From Thermococcus sp. (lineage in GTDB: Archaea > Methanobacteriota_B > Thermococci > Thermococcales > Thermococcaceae), in contig NZ_JALXBJ010000025.1 of NCBI RefSeq assembly GCF_026991495.1, positions 1 to 64,000 on the forward strand: a stretch of 64,000 nucleotides of DNA, read 5' to 3'. Shown in pieces: positions 1 to 9,255 of this stretch. The number at the start of each line of letters is the position of its first letter. Positions within the stretch are counted from its first letter, which is position 1. Made by a program: the position numbers and the translations under genes. The notes below the pieces were generated by a model. The model searched no databases. It was given only the letters and a program-made list of their open reading frames with translations, and was not told where the DNA came from.

Positions 1-86
1 ATGGAGAGAGGAGATTGTGAATGGTAGCTCTTCTGCACGCGTTTCAATGAGGTCAAAGAAACTCTAAAACGGACGTTCGGCATTTG
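1..86. other. Intergenic start of window
   Basis: 86 bp downstream of the methyltransferase gene's stop. It contains no supported gene; a short frame from base 1 stops after eight codons. The GTTTCAATGAGG stretch recalls Thermococcales CRISPR repeats but is single-copy here. Confidence 0.4.
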
Positions 87-1187
87 CTAACCCCTGTACC
101 TCAGCAAGTGGATGTCCCTGATTAAGCGGTGCCTCTCCTCGTAGTCGAGGTATCTCCCCAGAACCTCGAAGCCGAGCTTTCCGAGCCACTTCCTTTCTTT
201 TCTGTAAATCCCCCCGTCACTCAGCCTGTAGGCAGGGAAGACGAAGACGACCTTTGCGTTCCTCTTGAGGACGTCGGTAAAGCTCTCGAAGACATGGTAG
301 TAAAAGCGATCGAGCTCGTTGGCGAGCTTTATCGCCTCCCCCCTGCCCGGGTTCCTCCGGAGAGGCTTTCCGAGGTACGGCTCGGTAACTATGGCATCAA
401 ATCTCTGTCCAAAACAGCGTTTCAGTTTTTTAGCATCGCAGACCTCCAAATGGGCCGAGTTCTTAAGGCGGAACTCCTTCCTGAGCCAGGCGATGTTTCT
501 CTTGGCCTCCTTTACGCGTTTCTCATCCCTGTCACTGCCGTAGGCGTTCAAACCCTGAAGGATGAACTCTTGGAGAACAGTCCCTATCCCGCAGAAGGGG
601 TCGAGGAAGTTGCCCTTTCTGACCTCCGTGAGGTTCACCATTATCCTCGCCAGTCTGGGGGGTATTGAAAGGATGGGCCTCTGAACGGGCCTTTCAACGT
701 CGAGCTTCTTCAGCTCGAAGGGGTCTGTAACCTTAACTGTCTCTCCAACGAGGAAGCTTCCATCCTCGCGGAAGAGGAAGACGAAGTCTTTAACCTCGGG
801 AAAGCCCTTCAGAATGAGTTCCGCCGGCATCGCGTACACCTTGGCCGGCTTGAAGAACTTCGCCGGGCCTTCGGCATTAAACTCCTTCTTTATCTCACTC
901 CCGAGCTTCCTCCAGAGCCTCCAGTCGTCCCTCCCGTAGAGGCTGACCGTGAAAAGTTTTGAGTATTCGAGGTCTTTTATAGCCTCCTCACCCTCGCCGA
1001 TTACCTTAACCAGCTTGAGGGAACCGCCGAGCCAGCGGAAGCAGCCCTCAATGCTCCGCGGCGAATCGAAGAGCAGCCAGTCCCGATATTCGCCGGTTAT
1101 TCTAACCTTAAGATTAAATCTGCGGGTAAAGCTGTAAAATTCCGCCCTGCTGAGCCCTGGATTCTTGCCAAAGATTACGCTGTACAT
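87..1187 (-). CDS. Trm11/COG1041-like RNA (tRNA) methyltransferase
   Basis: A 366-residue protein: an N-terminal region of about 150 residues, then a class I SAM-dependent methyltransferase domain. Motif I is DPFCGIGT (about residues 196-203), and the catalytic motif IV is TEPYLG (about 268-273). This architecture is that of the COG1041/Trm11-like family, whose characterised members make N2-methylguanosine in tRNA. The motif IV form TEPY differs from the (D/N)PPY of canonical TrmG10, so the exact substrate is uncertain. It is transcribed alone and divergently from the helical-repeat gene at 1275. The ATG at 1187 has only a weak upstream ribosome-binding site, so the mRNA may be leaderless. 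Family assignment is firm; tRNA as substrate is inference from the family. Confidence 0.82.
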   Translation of the reverse strand: MYSVIFGKNPGLSRAEFYSFTRRFNLKVRITGEYRDWLLFDSPRSIEGCFRWLGGSLKLVKVIGEGEEAIKDLEYSKLFTVSLYGRDDWRLWRKLGSEIKKEFNAEGPAKFFKPAKVYAMPAELILKGFPEVKDFVFLFREDGSFLVGETVKVTDPFELKKLDVERPVQRPILSIPPRLARIMVNLTEVRKGNFLDPFCGIGTVLQEFILQGLNAYGSDRDEKRVKEAKRNIAWLRKEFRLKNSAHLEVCDAKKLKRCFGQRFDAIVTEPYLGKPLRRNPGRGEAIKLANELDRFYYHVFESFTDVLKRNAKVVFVFPAYRLSDGGIYRKERKWLGKLGFEVLGRYLDYEERHRLIRDIHLLRYRG

Positions 1188-1274
1188 AGAAAGGCCTTTA
1201 CTCAGCCTTTTAAAAGCATTTGGGCCGATAACGTTAAGAACCTTCTATTCAAAAAATAAACCGGGGGTGCTCTA

Positions 1275-2579
1275 ATGCTAATACCCGAGATAATAAGCAC
1301 GGCAGAGGTCATCCGGGATCCCTACCTCCGGGCCGTCACGTACGCTAAAATCGGTGAGCGCCTTTCTAAAGCCCGTGATCCAAACTTCAAGTTGGTATTC
1401 CTTAAGGCCGTTGAAACGGCGAAGATGATTGATGATCCCGTGAAAATGCTTAGGGCCCTCCTGTCAATAGGGTACTCAATGCGCAAGGCCGGACTGAAGA
1501 CCTCGAAGAAGCTCTACCAGCGCGTTGTTGAGGACTCCGCAGAGCTCCCCCCGCCGGTGCGCGATGAGCTCATGGCGGTAGCGGCCAGGTACATGCTCGG
1601 ACTCGGCGGAATTGGGGACGCGATCATCTACGCCTCTAAGATAGAGGATCCAAAGCTCAGGGATACGGTTCTCCTCCAGATCATACGGCGCAACACCTCT
1701 CTCATAGGGACAGAGAAGGTCCGCGTCGCGTACAGGATAAGGAAGAGTAAGATGGCCCTCGAACTCATAACCACTGAGCCGGCCCGCTCGAAGGCCCTGA
1801 TAGAGATAATGAAGTCCTACTTCCTCATGGACAGCTACGAAAACGGGATAGGGACAATAGGCAGGATAAAGCTCAAGGAGTGGGCAAAGCACGCGTTCAA
1901 GGAGGCCCTCTTCTTCATGAAGGAGAGGGGGGTCCTTGAGAGGTACGTCCTCAACCTAAAGACCCTCGCGAAGGAGCTCGTGGAGAAGTTCGGGGATGAG
2001 TTCAAGGTTGAGCTCGCCATATCCTTCGCCCTCGCAGAGGAGCCCCTTGAGGCCGTTGATCTCCTAAGGAAGTTCGGGGAGAAGGAGATCCTCGTGAATG
2101 CCGCCCTCAGACTGCTTGAGGTCTCCCCCCACTCACTGCCTAACTTCATCAGGGTTCTGCGTGAAGACGAGGCCACGCTGGTTGGGAAGGCTATAATGAA
2201 CCGCTTCCTTGAAAAGCCCGACGAAGGTGATTGGGAAACCGTGAGGGCACTCTGGGAGCGCTCGAAGAGCGACGAGCTGAGGGTGAAGATAGGGAGGTAC
2301 TCCGTTCTCAAGGACGACATAGACGACGCGCTGCGCATAGCCTCCGCGATAAAAGATGAGAGGCTCAGGTCCATAGTGCTGGCAGACGTCGCGCACAGGC
2401 TCCTCAAGATAGGGGACGTATCTCGCGCCATAGACGTGGCCCTCGGGGTGAGGGATCCGCGCTTCTCCTCAATACTCGTGGCCGAGATACTCCTGAGCGC
2501 CCTCGACAGGGAGATAGACAGGAGGGTGATGGTGAATGGAGCGGCTAAGGGCTCTAATGCGCAGCAGGGACAGAAGTAA
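1275..2579 (+). CDS. Helical-repeat protein of unknown function
   Basis: A 434-residue soluble protein that I do not recognise as a named family. It shows a degenerate repeat of about 30-35 residues, roughly A-x-x-I-x-D-P-x-L-R followed by hydrophobic helix residues. Copies occur near the N-terminus (AEVIRDPYLRA), next (AKMIDDPVKML), near residue 120 (ASKIEDPKLRD) and twice near the C-terminus (ASAIKDERLRS, ALGVRDPRFSS). Such paired-helix units suggest an alpha-solenoid scaffold of HEAT/TPR type. There is no signal peptide or membrane segment. The start ATG follows GGGGGTGC. Its 3' end overlaps the next gene by 44 nt, so the two are probably co-transcribed. A binding or scaffolding role is inference. 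Confidence 0.85.
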   Translation: MLIPEIISTAEVIRDPYLRAVTYAKIGERLSKARDPNFKLVFLKAVETAKMIDDPVKMLRALLSIGYSMRKAGLKTSKKLYQRVVEDSAELPPPVRDELMAVAARYMLGLGGIGDAIIYASKIEDPKLRDTVLLQIIRRNTSLIGTEKVRVAYRIRKSKMALELITTEPARSKALIEIMKSYFLMDSYENGIGTIGRIKLKEWAKHAFKEALFFMKERGVLERYVLNLKTLAKELVEKFGDEFKVELAISFALAEEPLEAVDLLRKFGEKEILVNAALRLLEVSPHSLPNFIRVLREDEATLVGKAIMNRFLEKPDEGDWETVRALWERSKSDELRVKIGRYSVLKDDIDDALRIASAIKDERLRSIVLADVAHRLLKIGDVSRAIDVALGVRDPRFSSILVAEILLSALDREIDRRVMVNGAAKGSNAQQGQK

Positions 2580-2838
2580 CACCGTTGACTACGTGAGGGA
2601 GCTCTCGCAGACGATACTCGAGGGCAAGCTTATGGGTGAGGAGGTGCTCTTCAGGGACGCTGTGGGGGAGATATACTCCGCCCTCAGGGGCGAACTCTTC
2701 AGCGGAAGGAAGAGCTCCATCCCCCGGGAAAAGCTCATAGAGGCCTATGAACTGGCCGTTATCCTTAAGTACCTCGTCCAGGACGGGGTTAAGACCTCAA
2801 TGGAAATACTCGAGGAGCTCGTGAAGATCCTGTCCTGA
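2536..2838 (+). CDS. Small helical hypothetical protein
   Basis: A 100-residue, mostly helical and charged protein with no recognised domain. It begins inside the 3' end of the helical-repeat gene in another frame (44-nt overlap). The ATG at 2536 is preceded by GGGTGATGGTG, a good ribosome-binding site, which supports real translation. The long overlap implies co-transcription and perhaps translational coupling, so the two proteins may act together. The sequence is Leu/Glu/Lys rich like its neighbours, and its base use looks native. Function unknown. Confidence 0.75.
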   Translation: MERLRALMRSRDRSNTVDYVRELSQTILEGKLMGEEVLFRDAVGEIYSALRGELFSGRKSSIPREKLIEAYELAVILKYLVQDGVKTSMEILEELVKILS

Positions 2839-2883
2839 GGGCAAAGCTTAACTCCTTTTCCTCTTAACCCCTCCGGTGGTTCC

Positions 2884-3309
2884 ATGCTCTTCGAGGTTGA
2901 GATCCCGACAAGGGAGAGATTCCAGATAGTGGACGTAACGGAGAAGATCCAGGAGGCCGTCTGGAAGGGAAAGATGAAGCACGGGCTCGCCGTGGTTTAC
3001 ACCAAGCACACAACGACGGGGCTTTTAATAAACGAACCCGAGGAGGGACTCCTCCAGGACTTCAAGGCCAAGATGAAGGAGCTGATCCCCAAAGGGGCCG
3101 GCTACCTTCATGACAGGATAGACAGCAACGCCCACTCCCACCTGCGTGCAGGCCTTCTCCTGAACCCGGAGGTCGTCATCCCCGTTGATCAGGGAGAGCT
3201 GCAGCTCGGCACGTGGCAGAGGGTGCTCTTCGTTGAGCTCGACGGCCCGAGGCACAGGCGCGTTATCGTCATGCTCTGCCCCTGCAGTGAGTACCCGGAG
3301 GAGGAGTGA
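2884..3309 (+). CDS. YjbQ/UPF0047 family protein (secondary thiamine-phosphate synthase-like)
   Basis: A 141-residue protein, the normal full length of the YjbQ (UPF0047) family. Typical conserved segments are visible: KHTTTGLLINEPEEG (about residues 40-54), a middle DSNAHSHLRAGLL segment, and LGTWQRVLFVELDGPRHRR near the C-terminus. Bacterial members have weak thiamine-phosphate synthase activity in vivo; the physiological reaction in archaea is not established. The protein is cytosolic, with no signal sequence. It lies 45 nt after the small helical gene, so it could be read from the same transcript. Family call is confident; function is tentative. Confidence 0.9.
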   Translation: MLFEVEIPTRERFQIVDVTEKIQEAVWKGKMKHGLAVVYTKHTTTGLLINEPEEGLLQDFKAKMKELIPKGAGYLHDRIDSNAHSHLRAGLLLNPEVVIPVDQGELQLGTWQRVLFVELDGPRHRRVIVMLCPCSEYPEEE

Positions 3310-3352
3310 GGGATTAGAAAGGTTTATCGTCCCGGGCGCTGAACATGAACCG

Positions 3353-3715
3353 ATGAGGATCGTAAAAGTCCCGGGGAAGGAGAAAGTGGGGGTCGTCCCC
3401 TACGGCTCGGCTCCTGAGGTTGAGCTCGACATCGAGGTAGTCCCAGCGAGGGGGTATCTCATCGTCCGCGTTACCAACCCCAACCTGAGCAAGGTCGAGA
3501 TAAGCAACGCAGTGGAGCTCTACGAGTACAGGGGTTTCTGGAAGAAGGTTGAGTTAGGGATCGTCTTCTTAGAGAGGAGGATCGTTCTGATCCCGGGCGA
3601 AACCCACGTCCAGAAGCTTCCGGTTGAGCTCCAGCCCGGGCGCTACCGCATCGTGCGCTTTGCCTACATCGACGGAACCCGGGTGAAGGTGGAAAAGGAG
3701 TTCACAGTCCCTTAG
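3353..3715 (+). CDS. Beta-rich hypothetical protein (start at 3353)
   Basis: A 120-residue protein beginning MRIVKVPGKEKVG. I chose the ATG at 3353 over longer in-frame options because a TATA-like AAAGGTTTAT lies about 25-30 nt upstream (3319-3328) and the extension would run through the end of the YjbQ gene. The sequence alternates hydrophobic residues in short strands with turns and ends KEFTVP, suggesting a beta-sandwich fold. There is no signal peptide or membrane segment. Its last 14 nt overlap the 3' end of the convergent helicase gene. Function unknown. Confidence 0.72.
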   Translation: MRIVKVPGKEKVGVVPYGSAPEVELDIEVVPARGYLIVRVTNPNLSKVEISNAVELYEYRGFWKKVELGIVFLERRIVLIPGETHVQKLPVELQPGRYRIVRFAYIDGTRVKVEKEFTVP

Positions 3716-5615
3716 ACCAGAAACGCCTTAGATGGAGCCTCATCTTGGTCAAATCAACGGCCCTCATCGTCTCGACCATCCAGTCGGGCAGGTCCTTCCT
3801 CACGCTCCTCCAGAGGACGCGGTAGTCGAGGATAACTATGCTCCCCCTCTCCTCGGCCGAGCGGTGAACCCTTCCGGCTGCTTGAACCAGCTTCCTGTGA
3901 GCCGGCAGGTAATAGCCGTAGTAACGGCCCTTCCCCGGGAACTTCTTTTCGAAGTACCTTATCTGGGCCTGAACCCTTGGGGTTGGCCTCGCGTAGGGTA
4001 TCCCGACGAGGATCACCCCGTTCATCTCGTCCCCGCTGTAGTCCTGTCCCTCGCTGTTCCTCCCACCCATGACCCCGAGGAGGACAGCACCGTTGGCCTT
4101 TGCATGAGCCTTGAACTGGGCAACCAAAAGATCGTTTTCTCTGGAGGACGCGCCCTGCTTCTCGACGAAGACGGCCTTTCCAGTCTCCTCAATGCGAACC
4201 TTCAGGTTTGTCGAGAGAAGCCCCTGCAGAACCTCGTAAGAAGCTGCAAAAACCCCGACGTTTTTTGGAATCATCTTTACCGCCTCGACTATGTAGTCCG
4301 CCATCTTCCGGTAGAGTGCCAGGGAGCGCTCATCTCCTCTCGTCGAGACGTCTTTGGCAACCAAAACCTGTGCGTTTTCCCTCTTTACCATCCTCGGAAA
4401 CTTCTTGAGGCGGGCCTTCTCAATGCCCATAACGTCGCGGAAGGCCTCAAGCGGTGTGAGTGTGCCGGAGGTGAAGACAGCTGAGTGCGTCTCCCTCAGG
4501 AAGGTGAGGGCCTTTGATGGGTCGAGGGCGACGAGCTCAAGGCTTAGACCGCGCTCCCTCGTGAGAAGGAAGAGGTAGTCGTCCCTGCCGATGAGGGAAA
4601 ACCAGAGGAGAAGGAACTCGCCAGTTCTGCCGACGTAGGAGCGCGGTGGCTTCCCCTTCTCTATTCTGTCCTCCCTTATGGCATCGCCGACGGCGACCAT
4701 CTCGTTCAGGGTCTTGACGAGCCATCTCGGCGTTAAGCTGAGAACCTCGATGACGTGGGAGAAGGCCTCTTCTGGCATTATGGGAACTTCATCGGTTTCC
4801 CTCTCGGCGAGCTTCTCCCGGTAGAGTATCTCAAGCCCCCTGCCGAATATGCTGAGGAAGTTCGCTATTTCGTGCTCGTTGTACTCTTCAGCTTCCTTGA
4901 TGGCCCTGTTCACGGCGTTTATGCTCAGCCTGTCGCTGAGAGCTGAGATAGCCTGATCAGGAAGGTTGTGGGCCTCGTCGAAGACCACTATCAGGTCGGA
5001 GTAGTCGATGCCCAGCGAGCTCATCAGGCTCTCCCTTATGCTTGGGTTGAGGGCGTACAGGTAGCTCGCCACTATAACGTCGGCCTTCTCGGCTATCTTC
5101 CTCGTCAGGTCGTAGGGGCAGAGTTCGAGGGTTTCCGCGTAGCTCAGTATCTCGGCCGGATGGCTCGGCTCCTGAAGGAAGAAGCGGACTAACTCATCAA
5201 ACTCGGCCTTCTTCTTTTTCTCGTTCTCGTAAAAGGGGCACTTCCCGAGCTTCTTCAGGTTCTTGCAGACGACCATAGCTGTGTAGGCGTCGCTCGTGTA
5301 CTCCCTCAGATAGCTGTGGAGGCAGAGCTCCTTCCGGCTCCTCAGCTCGACACCGGAAACGGGGTTCTTGGCGTTTATCGCCTTCAGCTCCTCTATAACG
5401 CGGTCCATCTGCCTGTGCGTCCTCGCGAGGTAGAGAACCTTGAGGCCGAGCTCTTTGGCAACGGGGAGAGCTCCGGCCAGGACGCCTATCGTCTTCCCGA
5501 AGCCGGTTGGCGCTTCGATTATGGCGTTCTCTCCCCTCTCGGCAGATTTCCTAACGAGCTCGATGAACTCAAGCTGGTGCTCCCTTGGTTCGTAGGGGAA
5601 GTAGTCACCCGTCAT
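3702..5615 (-). CDS. XPD/Rad3-family (DinG-like) iron-sulfur DNA helicase
   Basis: A 637-residue superfamily 2 DNA helicase of the XPD/Rad3 type. Walker A reads EAPTGFGKT (about residues 33-41) and the Walker B/DEAH box reads VVFDEAHNLP. Four cysteines between the two motifs (in ELCLHSY, VVCKNLKKLGKC and ELCPYD) match the 4Fe-4S domain of XPD. Helicase motif VI is QAAGRVHRSAEERG near the C-terminus. Known XPD proteins unwind 5' to 3' in nucleotide excision repair; the archaeal role is less clear. The gene is transcribed alone and overlaps the 3' end of the convergent 120-aa gene by 14 nt. Confidence 0.93.
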   Translation of the reverse strand: MTGDYFPYEPREHQLEFIELVRKSAERGENAIIEAPTGFGKTIGVLAGALPVAKELGLKVLYLARTHRQMDRVIEELKAINAKNPVSGVELRSRKELCLHSYLREYTSDAYTAMVVCKNLKKLGKCPFYENEKKKKAEFDELVRFFLQEPSHPAEILSYAETLELCPYDLTRKIAEKADVIVASYLYALNPSIRESLMSSLGIDYSDLIVVFDEAHNLPDQAISALSDRLSINAVNRAIKEAEEYNEHEIANFLSIFGRGLEILYREKLAERETDEVPIMPEEAFSHVIEVLSLTPRWLVKTLNEMVAVGDAIREDRIEKGKPPRSYVGRTGEFLLLWFSLIGRDDYLFLLTRERGLSLELVALDPSKALTFLRETHSAVFTSGTLTPLEAFRDVMGIEKARLKKFPRMVKRENAQVLVAKDVSTRGDERSLALYRKMADYIVEAVKMIPKNVGVFAASYEVLQGLLSTNLKVRIEETGKAVFVEKQGASSRENDLLVAQFKAHAKANGAVLLGVMGGRNSEGQDYSGDEMNGVILVGIPYARPTPRVQAQIRYFEKKFPGKGRYYGYYLPAHRKLVQAAGRVHRSAEERGSIVILDYRVLWRSVRKDLPDWMVETMRAVDLTKMRLHLRRFWSKGL

Positions 5616-5696
5616 CTCACGACATCCCTCACTTTTCCTTTAACCCTTCCGGCCAAAGATTTTTAACCTTGCCTGCCATCTGGTCTCGGGGAGAGC

Positions 5697-6059
5697 ATGC
5701 GTCTGAATGAAAGGACAGAACTAAACGTCGAGAAGTTCGCGGAGTACGTCTTAGAGGCCCTGATCCTCGGATGGTTCATGTACCTCTTCGCCTATCAGAA
5801 CTACCTGCTCTACAACTGGCACAGGGGGCTGCGCCTCCCCTCTAAGGCCCCCTCCCTGCTCGTCGGCATCCTGAGCGCTGCGCTCTTCCTCTTCTACGGT
5901 TTTCGGCGCTCCATAGTGGTTGAAAGGGAGGAGCCAGCTCCCCCTGTAGCCCGGAGGACGGGGGTCATAAAGGAACACGTTGGAGAGCTCGACGAGTTCG
6001 ACGAACCCGAGGACTTCATCCCAGAGAGGGAAGAAAAGGTGGACATCGACGAGCTCTGA
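5697..6059 (+). CDS. Small two-TM membrane protein with acidic tail
   Basis: A 120-residue protein with two predicted membrane segments (about residues 18-38 and 54-72) separated by a short basic loop (NWHRGLRLPSK). A charged, Glu/Asp-rich C-terminal tail of about 45 residues follows. No known domain is recognised. The ATG at 5697 follows GGGGAGAGC, an acceptable ribosome-binding site, and a TATA-like TTTTTAAC lies at about 5658-5666. It is divergent from the XPD-like helicase and convergent with the TET aminopeptidase. Function unknown. Confidence 0.75.
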   Translation: MRLNERTELNVEKFAEYVLEALILGWFMYLFAYQNYLLYNWHRGLRLPSKAPSLLVGILSAALFLFYGFRRSIVVEREEPAPPVARRTGVIKEHVGELDEFDEPEDFIPEREEKVDIDEL

Positions 6060-6081
6060 GGGCCCGCCGGGCTTCTGAGGA

Positions 6082-7143
<1,062 letters not shown>

Positions 7144-7414
7144 TCAGATTTCCGTCTGAATGTGGGGTGAGGGATATTTAAGTTTTTCCAAAAGCGAGAC
7201 CAGCTCCCCAGCGGTTAGACAGTCCGGGCAGTCCTGCCTGAAGCTCCTGGCCACGAGGAGGTATCTTCTCTCCCCTCCCACGGAACGTTGTGGGCCTTGG
7301 CCATTAGCCTGCCGATTTCCCGGTAATCGTCACCAAAACTAGCCCGGATCTGGAGAGGGTGAACGCCCTCCTGAGGGCTTCAATCTCGTCCCGCCTGTTG
7401 TAGAACTTCATCAT
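7144..7414 (-). pseudogene. Remnant of an archaeal ATPase (PF01637-type) gene
   Basis: Reading the minus strand from the ATG pair at 7414 gives MMKFYNRRDEIEALRR, a typical beginning of Thermococcales archaeal ATPase (PF01637/DUF234) proteins, but translation stops after 36 codons at 7304. Further piecewise coding potential follows in two other frames (DDYREIGRLMAKAHN, then RRYLLVARSFR and LTAGELVSLLEKLK), ending at a stop at 7144. No Walker motifs remain, so a large internal deletion plus frameshifts is the simplest reading. An inverted repeat that looks like a promoter or operator still precedes it. The family call rests on the N-terminus only. Confidence 0.55.
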
Positions 7415-7429
7415 TATCCACCAACTGGA

Positions 7430-7448
7430 TTATCCAATAACTGGATAA
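7430..7448. promoter_or_regulatory. Inverted repeat TTATCCA-N5-TGGATAA upstream of ATPase relic
   Basis: A perfect 7-bp inverted repeat with a 5-nt spacer. A further direct TTATCCA lies at 7414-7420, and an imperfect half-site TGGATTA at 7425-7431. The array sits directly before the relic start codon, where a repressor would act. It probably survives from an autoregulated ATPase gene (inference). Confidence 0.45.
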
Positions 7449-7456
7449 AAACTCTG

Positions 7457-8053
7457 CTAAGGGTAGATTCTGACCCCCATCGCCCTCTCGCCGTTGTCGT
7501 AGATCTCGCGGATTTTGAAGAGGTATGCTGGTGTTTTACTCCAGTCCCTCGGCTTCTCCGGGCGGTGAAACGTGTCGTGGACGGCGTTGGTGTACTCCCA
7601 TATCGCGTCGCCCTCGTGAACTTCAACCTCACAGCGAACCTCGTAGGAAGTGCTCGGTGGGGTAAAGAAGAGTATCGTCGCCTCTCTGCTCCCCGAGGTG
7701 ACGTTCCGCCATGTGTGCTTCTTCGCGAGCTCAAGGGAGACGAACTTCGTGAAGTCTATCCTCTCGCGGACGTATATCTCGTTCAGAAGGAACTCAAGAG
7801 CTTCTCTTGGATTGTATGGCCTTCTCAGCTCTTCCCTCAGCTTCCCTATCGTCTCCGCGAGGAGCTCCTCGCGGTGGATGAAGCCGATTCCTTTTATCGA
7901 GCCGTTTACTCCTGCTTCACCACAGGTTATTATCGCCGCGTTGTGCCGAGTAAAGCCTATCAGCGCCTCAGGCCCGAACTTCCCCTCGGCGAGCTTCCTT
8001 ATCCCGGCAACCCTCTCCTCGAAGGCGTAGCGGATGAACTCCTCGGGTATCAT
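7457..8053 (-). CDS. Conserved hypothetical protein
   Basis: A 198-residue protein beginning MIPEEFIRYAFEERVAGIRK. I place the start at the ATG at 8053; the upstream in-frame extension would run across the divergent promoter and into sfsA, so it is rejected. The sequence is a mixed alpha/beta soluble protein with a central helical region (ELLAETIGKLREELRR) and a C-terminal strand-rich half. No catalytic motif is recognised. It shares a 49-nt divergent promoter region with sfsA. Function unknown. Confidence 0.8.
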   Translation of the reverse strand: MIPEEFIRYAFEERVAGIRKLAEGKFGPEALIGFTRHNAAIITCGEAGVNGSIKGIGFIHREELLAETIGKLREELRRPYNPREALEFLLNEIYVRERIDFTKFVSLELAKKHTWRNVTSGSREATILFFTPPSTSYEVRCEVEVHEGDAIWEYTNAVHDTFHRPEKPRDWSKTPAYLFKIREIYDNGERAMGVRIYP

Positions 8054-8102
8054 CGAACCACCGCTTAAGATTGCCCCAAAGTTAAAAACGCCTTTCGGTC
8101 TA

Positions 8103-8825
8103 ATGCCAGCCATGGGAAAGCCGATCCTGCTGAAGCTGAAGACCCTCCCGTGCACCTTCATCGAGAGGTTCAACCGCTTCGTGGCCTTAGTTGATGTAAA
8201 TGGGGAAATCAAAAGAGCCCTTATCACGAACACTGGTCGCTTGGAGGAGTTCATGATCCCAGGAAGGAGGGCTTTCTGCCTTCCAAAAACCGGGGGGAAG
8301 ACGGACTTCGTTCTGGTCGCGTTTGAGGACTTAGGGGGAAAGGGGGCCGTGATAGACACGAGGACTCAAGCTAAAGCCTTCGAGAGGGCCGTTGAGCTCG
8401 GATTGGTTCCCTGGCTGAGCGGCTGCAGGATAAAGCGGAAGGAGGTAACCGTCGGAAAATCCCGGCTCGATTATCTGTTCGACTGCCCGGGTGGAGAGGT
8501 TTACGCCGAGATGAAGAGCGCCGTTTTGAGGGGTGGAAAACGCGGAGAGTACGCGATGTACCCGGACTGTCCATCAACGAGGGGGCAGAAGCACATAAGG
8601 GAGTTGATAAGTCTGAGAAAGGCCGGAAGAAGGGCGATGATATTCTTCATTGGGGCGATGCCCGGTGTTGAGAAGTTCAGGGCCTACGAGAGAGGCGATC
8701 CGGAGATAGTGAGGCTTTTGATGGAGGCGAGAAAAGCAGGGGTCGAGATCCACGCCCTGAGCATCTCCCTGCTCCCGGGCGGAGAAGTGGTCGTTGAGAA
8801 GCCAGAGCTGGAGATCGAGGTTTAG
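8103..8825 (+). CDS. sfsA: SfsA family DNA/RNA nuclease-like protein
   Basis: A 240-residue SfsA family protein. Visible signatures are TNTGRLEEFMIPGRRAF (N-terminal OB-like part) and a C-terminal PD-(D/E)XK nuclease-like core with DCPGGEVYAEMKSAVL and YPDCPSTRGQKHI. E. coli SfsA is linked to sugar-fermentation gene regulation and DNA binding; the archaeal role is unknown. I chose the ATG at 8103 because a TATA-like GTTAAAAAC lies about 20-25 nt upstream, consistent with a leaderless mRNA; the ATG at 8112 is the alternative. It converges on rpo12 with a 4-nt 3' overlap. Confidence 0.9.
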   Translation: MPAMGKPILLKLKTLPCTFIERFNRFVALVDVNGEIKRALITNTGRLEEFMIPGRRAFCLPKTGGKTDFVLVAFEDLGGKGAVIDTRTQAKAFERAVELGLVPWLSGCRIKRKEVTVGKSRLDYLFDCPGGEVYAEMKSAVLRGGKRGEYAMYPDCPSTRGQKHIRELISLRKAGRRAMIFFIGAMPGVEKFRAYERGDPEIVRLLMEARKAGVEIHALSISLLPGGEVVVEKPELEIEV

Positions 8826-8971
8826 ATCGCCTTAACCCTTCTTGAGACCTTTGGCCTGGGTTTGTAGAGTATCTTGCTGCCGCAGTAAGGGCAGCGGACT
8901 TCTCTCGTGGTTTCGAGATCGAGTTCGACCTCCCTTCCGCATTTGGCACAGCGGTAAACCGCCTTCACCAT
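8822..8971 (-). CDS. rpo12: DNA-directed RNA polymerase subunit Rpo12 (RpoP)
   Basis: A 49-residue zinc-binding RNA polymerase subunit, matching the archaeal Rpo12/RpoP size. It has two CxxC pairs (RCAKCG at about residues 7-12 and RCPYCGSK at about 26-33) and a basic C-terminus (PKVSRRVKAI). The start is the ATG at 8971, directly after GAGGTGAAAGGT; longer in-frame readings run into the upstream L37Ae gene and lack a ribosome-binding site. It follows L37Ae by 23 nt and is surely co-transcribed with it. Confidence 0.95.
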   Translation of the reverse strand: MVKAVYRCAKCGREVELDLETTREVRCPYCGSKILYKPRPKVSRRVKAI

Positions 8972-8994
8972 ACCTTTCACCTCAAAATTTGGGG

Positions 8995-9255
8995 TCAGGC
9001 CTTGGAGGCCGTTACGCGCTTGGCAACCCTTCCGGCCGGCGTGGCCGGCAGGTAGGCCCCACCTGCGAAGGTTGCACCGCACTTCTGGCACTGCCATATC
9101 CCGGTGCTTATTCTCTTGACCGCCCTTCTCCCGCAGACGGGGCAGACGTGCTTCTGCTTCATCCTGGCCTCAACGGCCGCGACCCTTCTCCTGATCTTGA
9201 GACCGTACCTGGTTCCAAACCTTCCAGCGGAACCAACCTTTGCAGTCCTTCCCAT
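8995..9255 (-). CDS. rpl37ae: 50S ribosomal protein L37Ae
   Basis: An 86-residue ribosomal protein beginning [18 protein letters not shown], with the typical zinc ribbon CPVCG...CQKCG at mid-protein and the C-terminal segment [12 protein letters not shown]. The ATG at 9255 is preceded by GGTGATGATC; upstream ATGs in frame (MMI) fall inside that ribosome-binding region. A TATA-like GGTTTATAAAAC lies at about 9307-9318 on the minus strand. It is the first gene of the rpl37ae-rpo12 operon. Confidence 0.96.
   Translation of the reverse strand: MGRTAKVGSAGRFGTRYGLKIRRRVAAVEARMKQKHVCPVCGRRAVKRISTGIWQCQKCGATFAGGAYLPATPAGRVAKRVTASKA

Noticed and set aside
21-80. Possible last CRISPR repeat (GTTTCAATGAGG...)
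   Set aside because: Only one copy, no spacer-repeat periodicity, and the sequence after the first eight bases does not match Thermococcales repeats I know.
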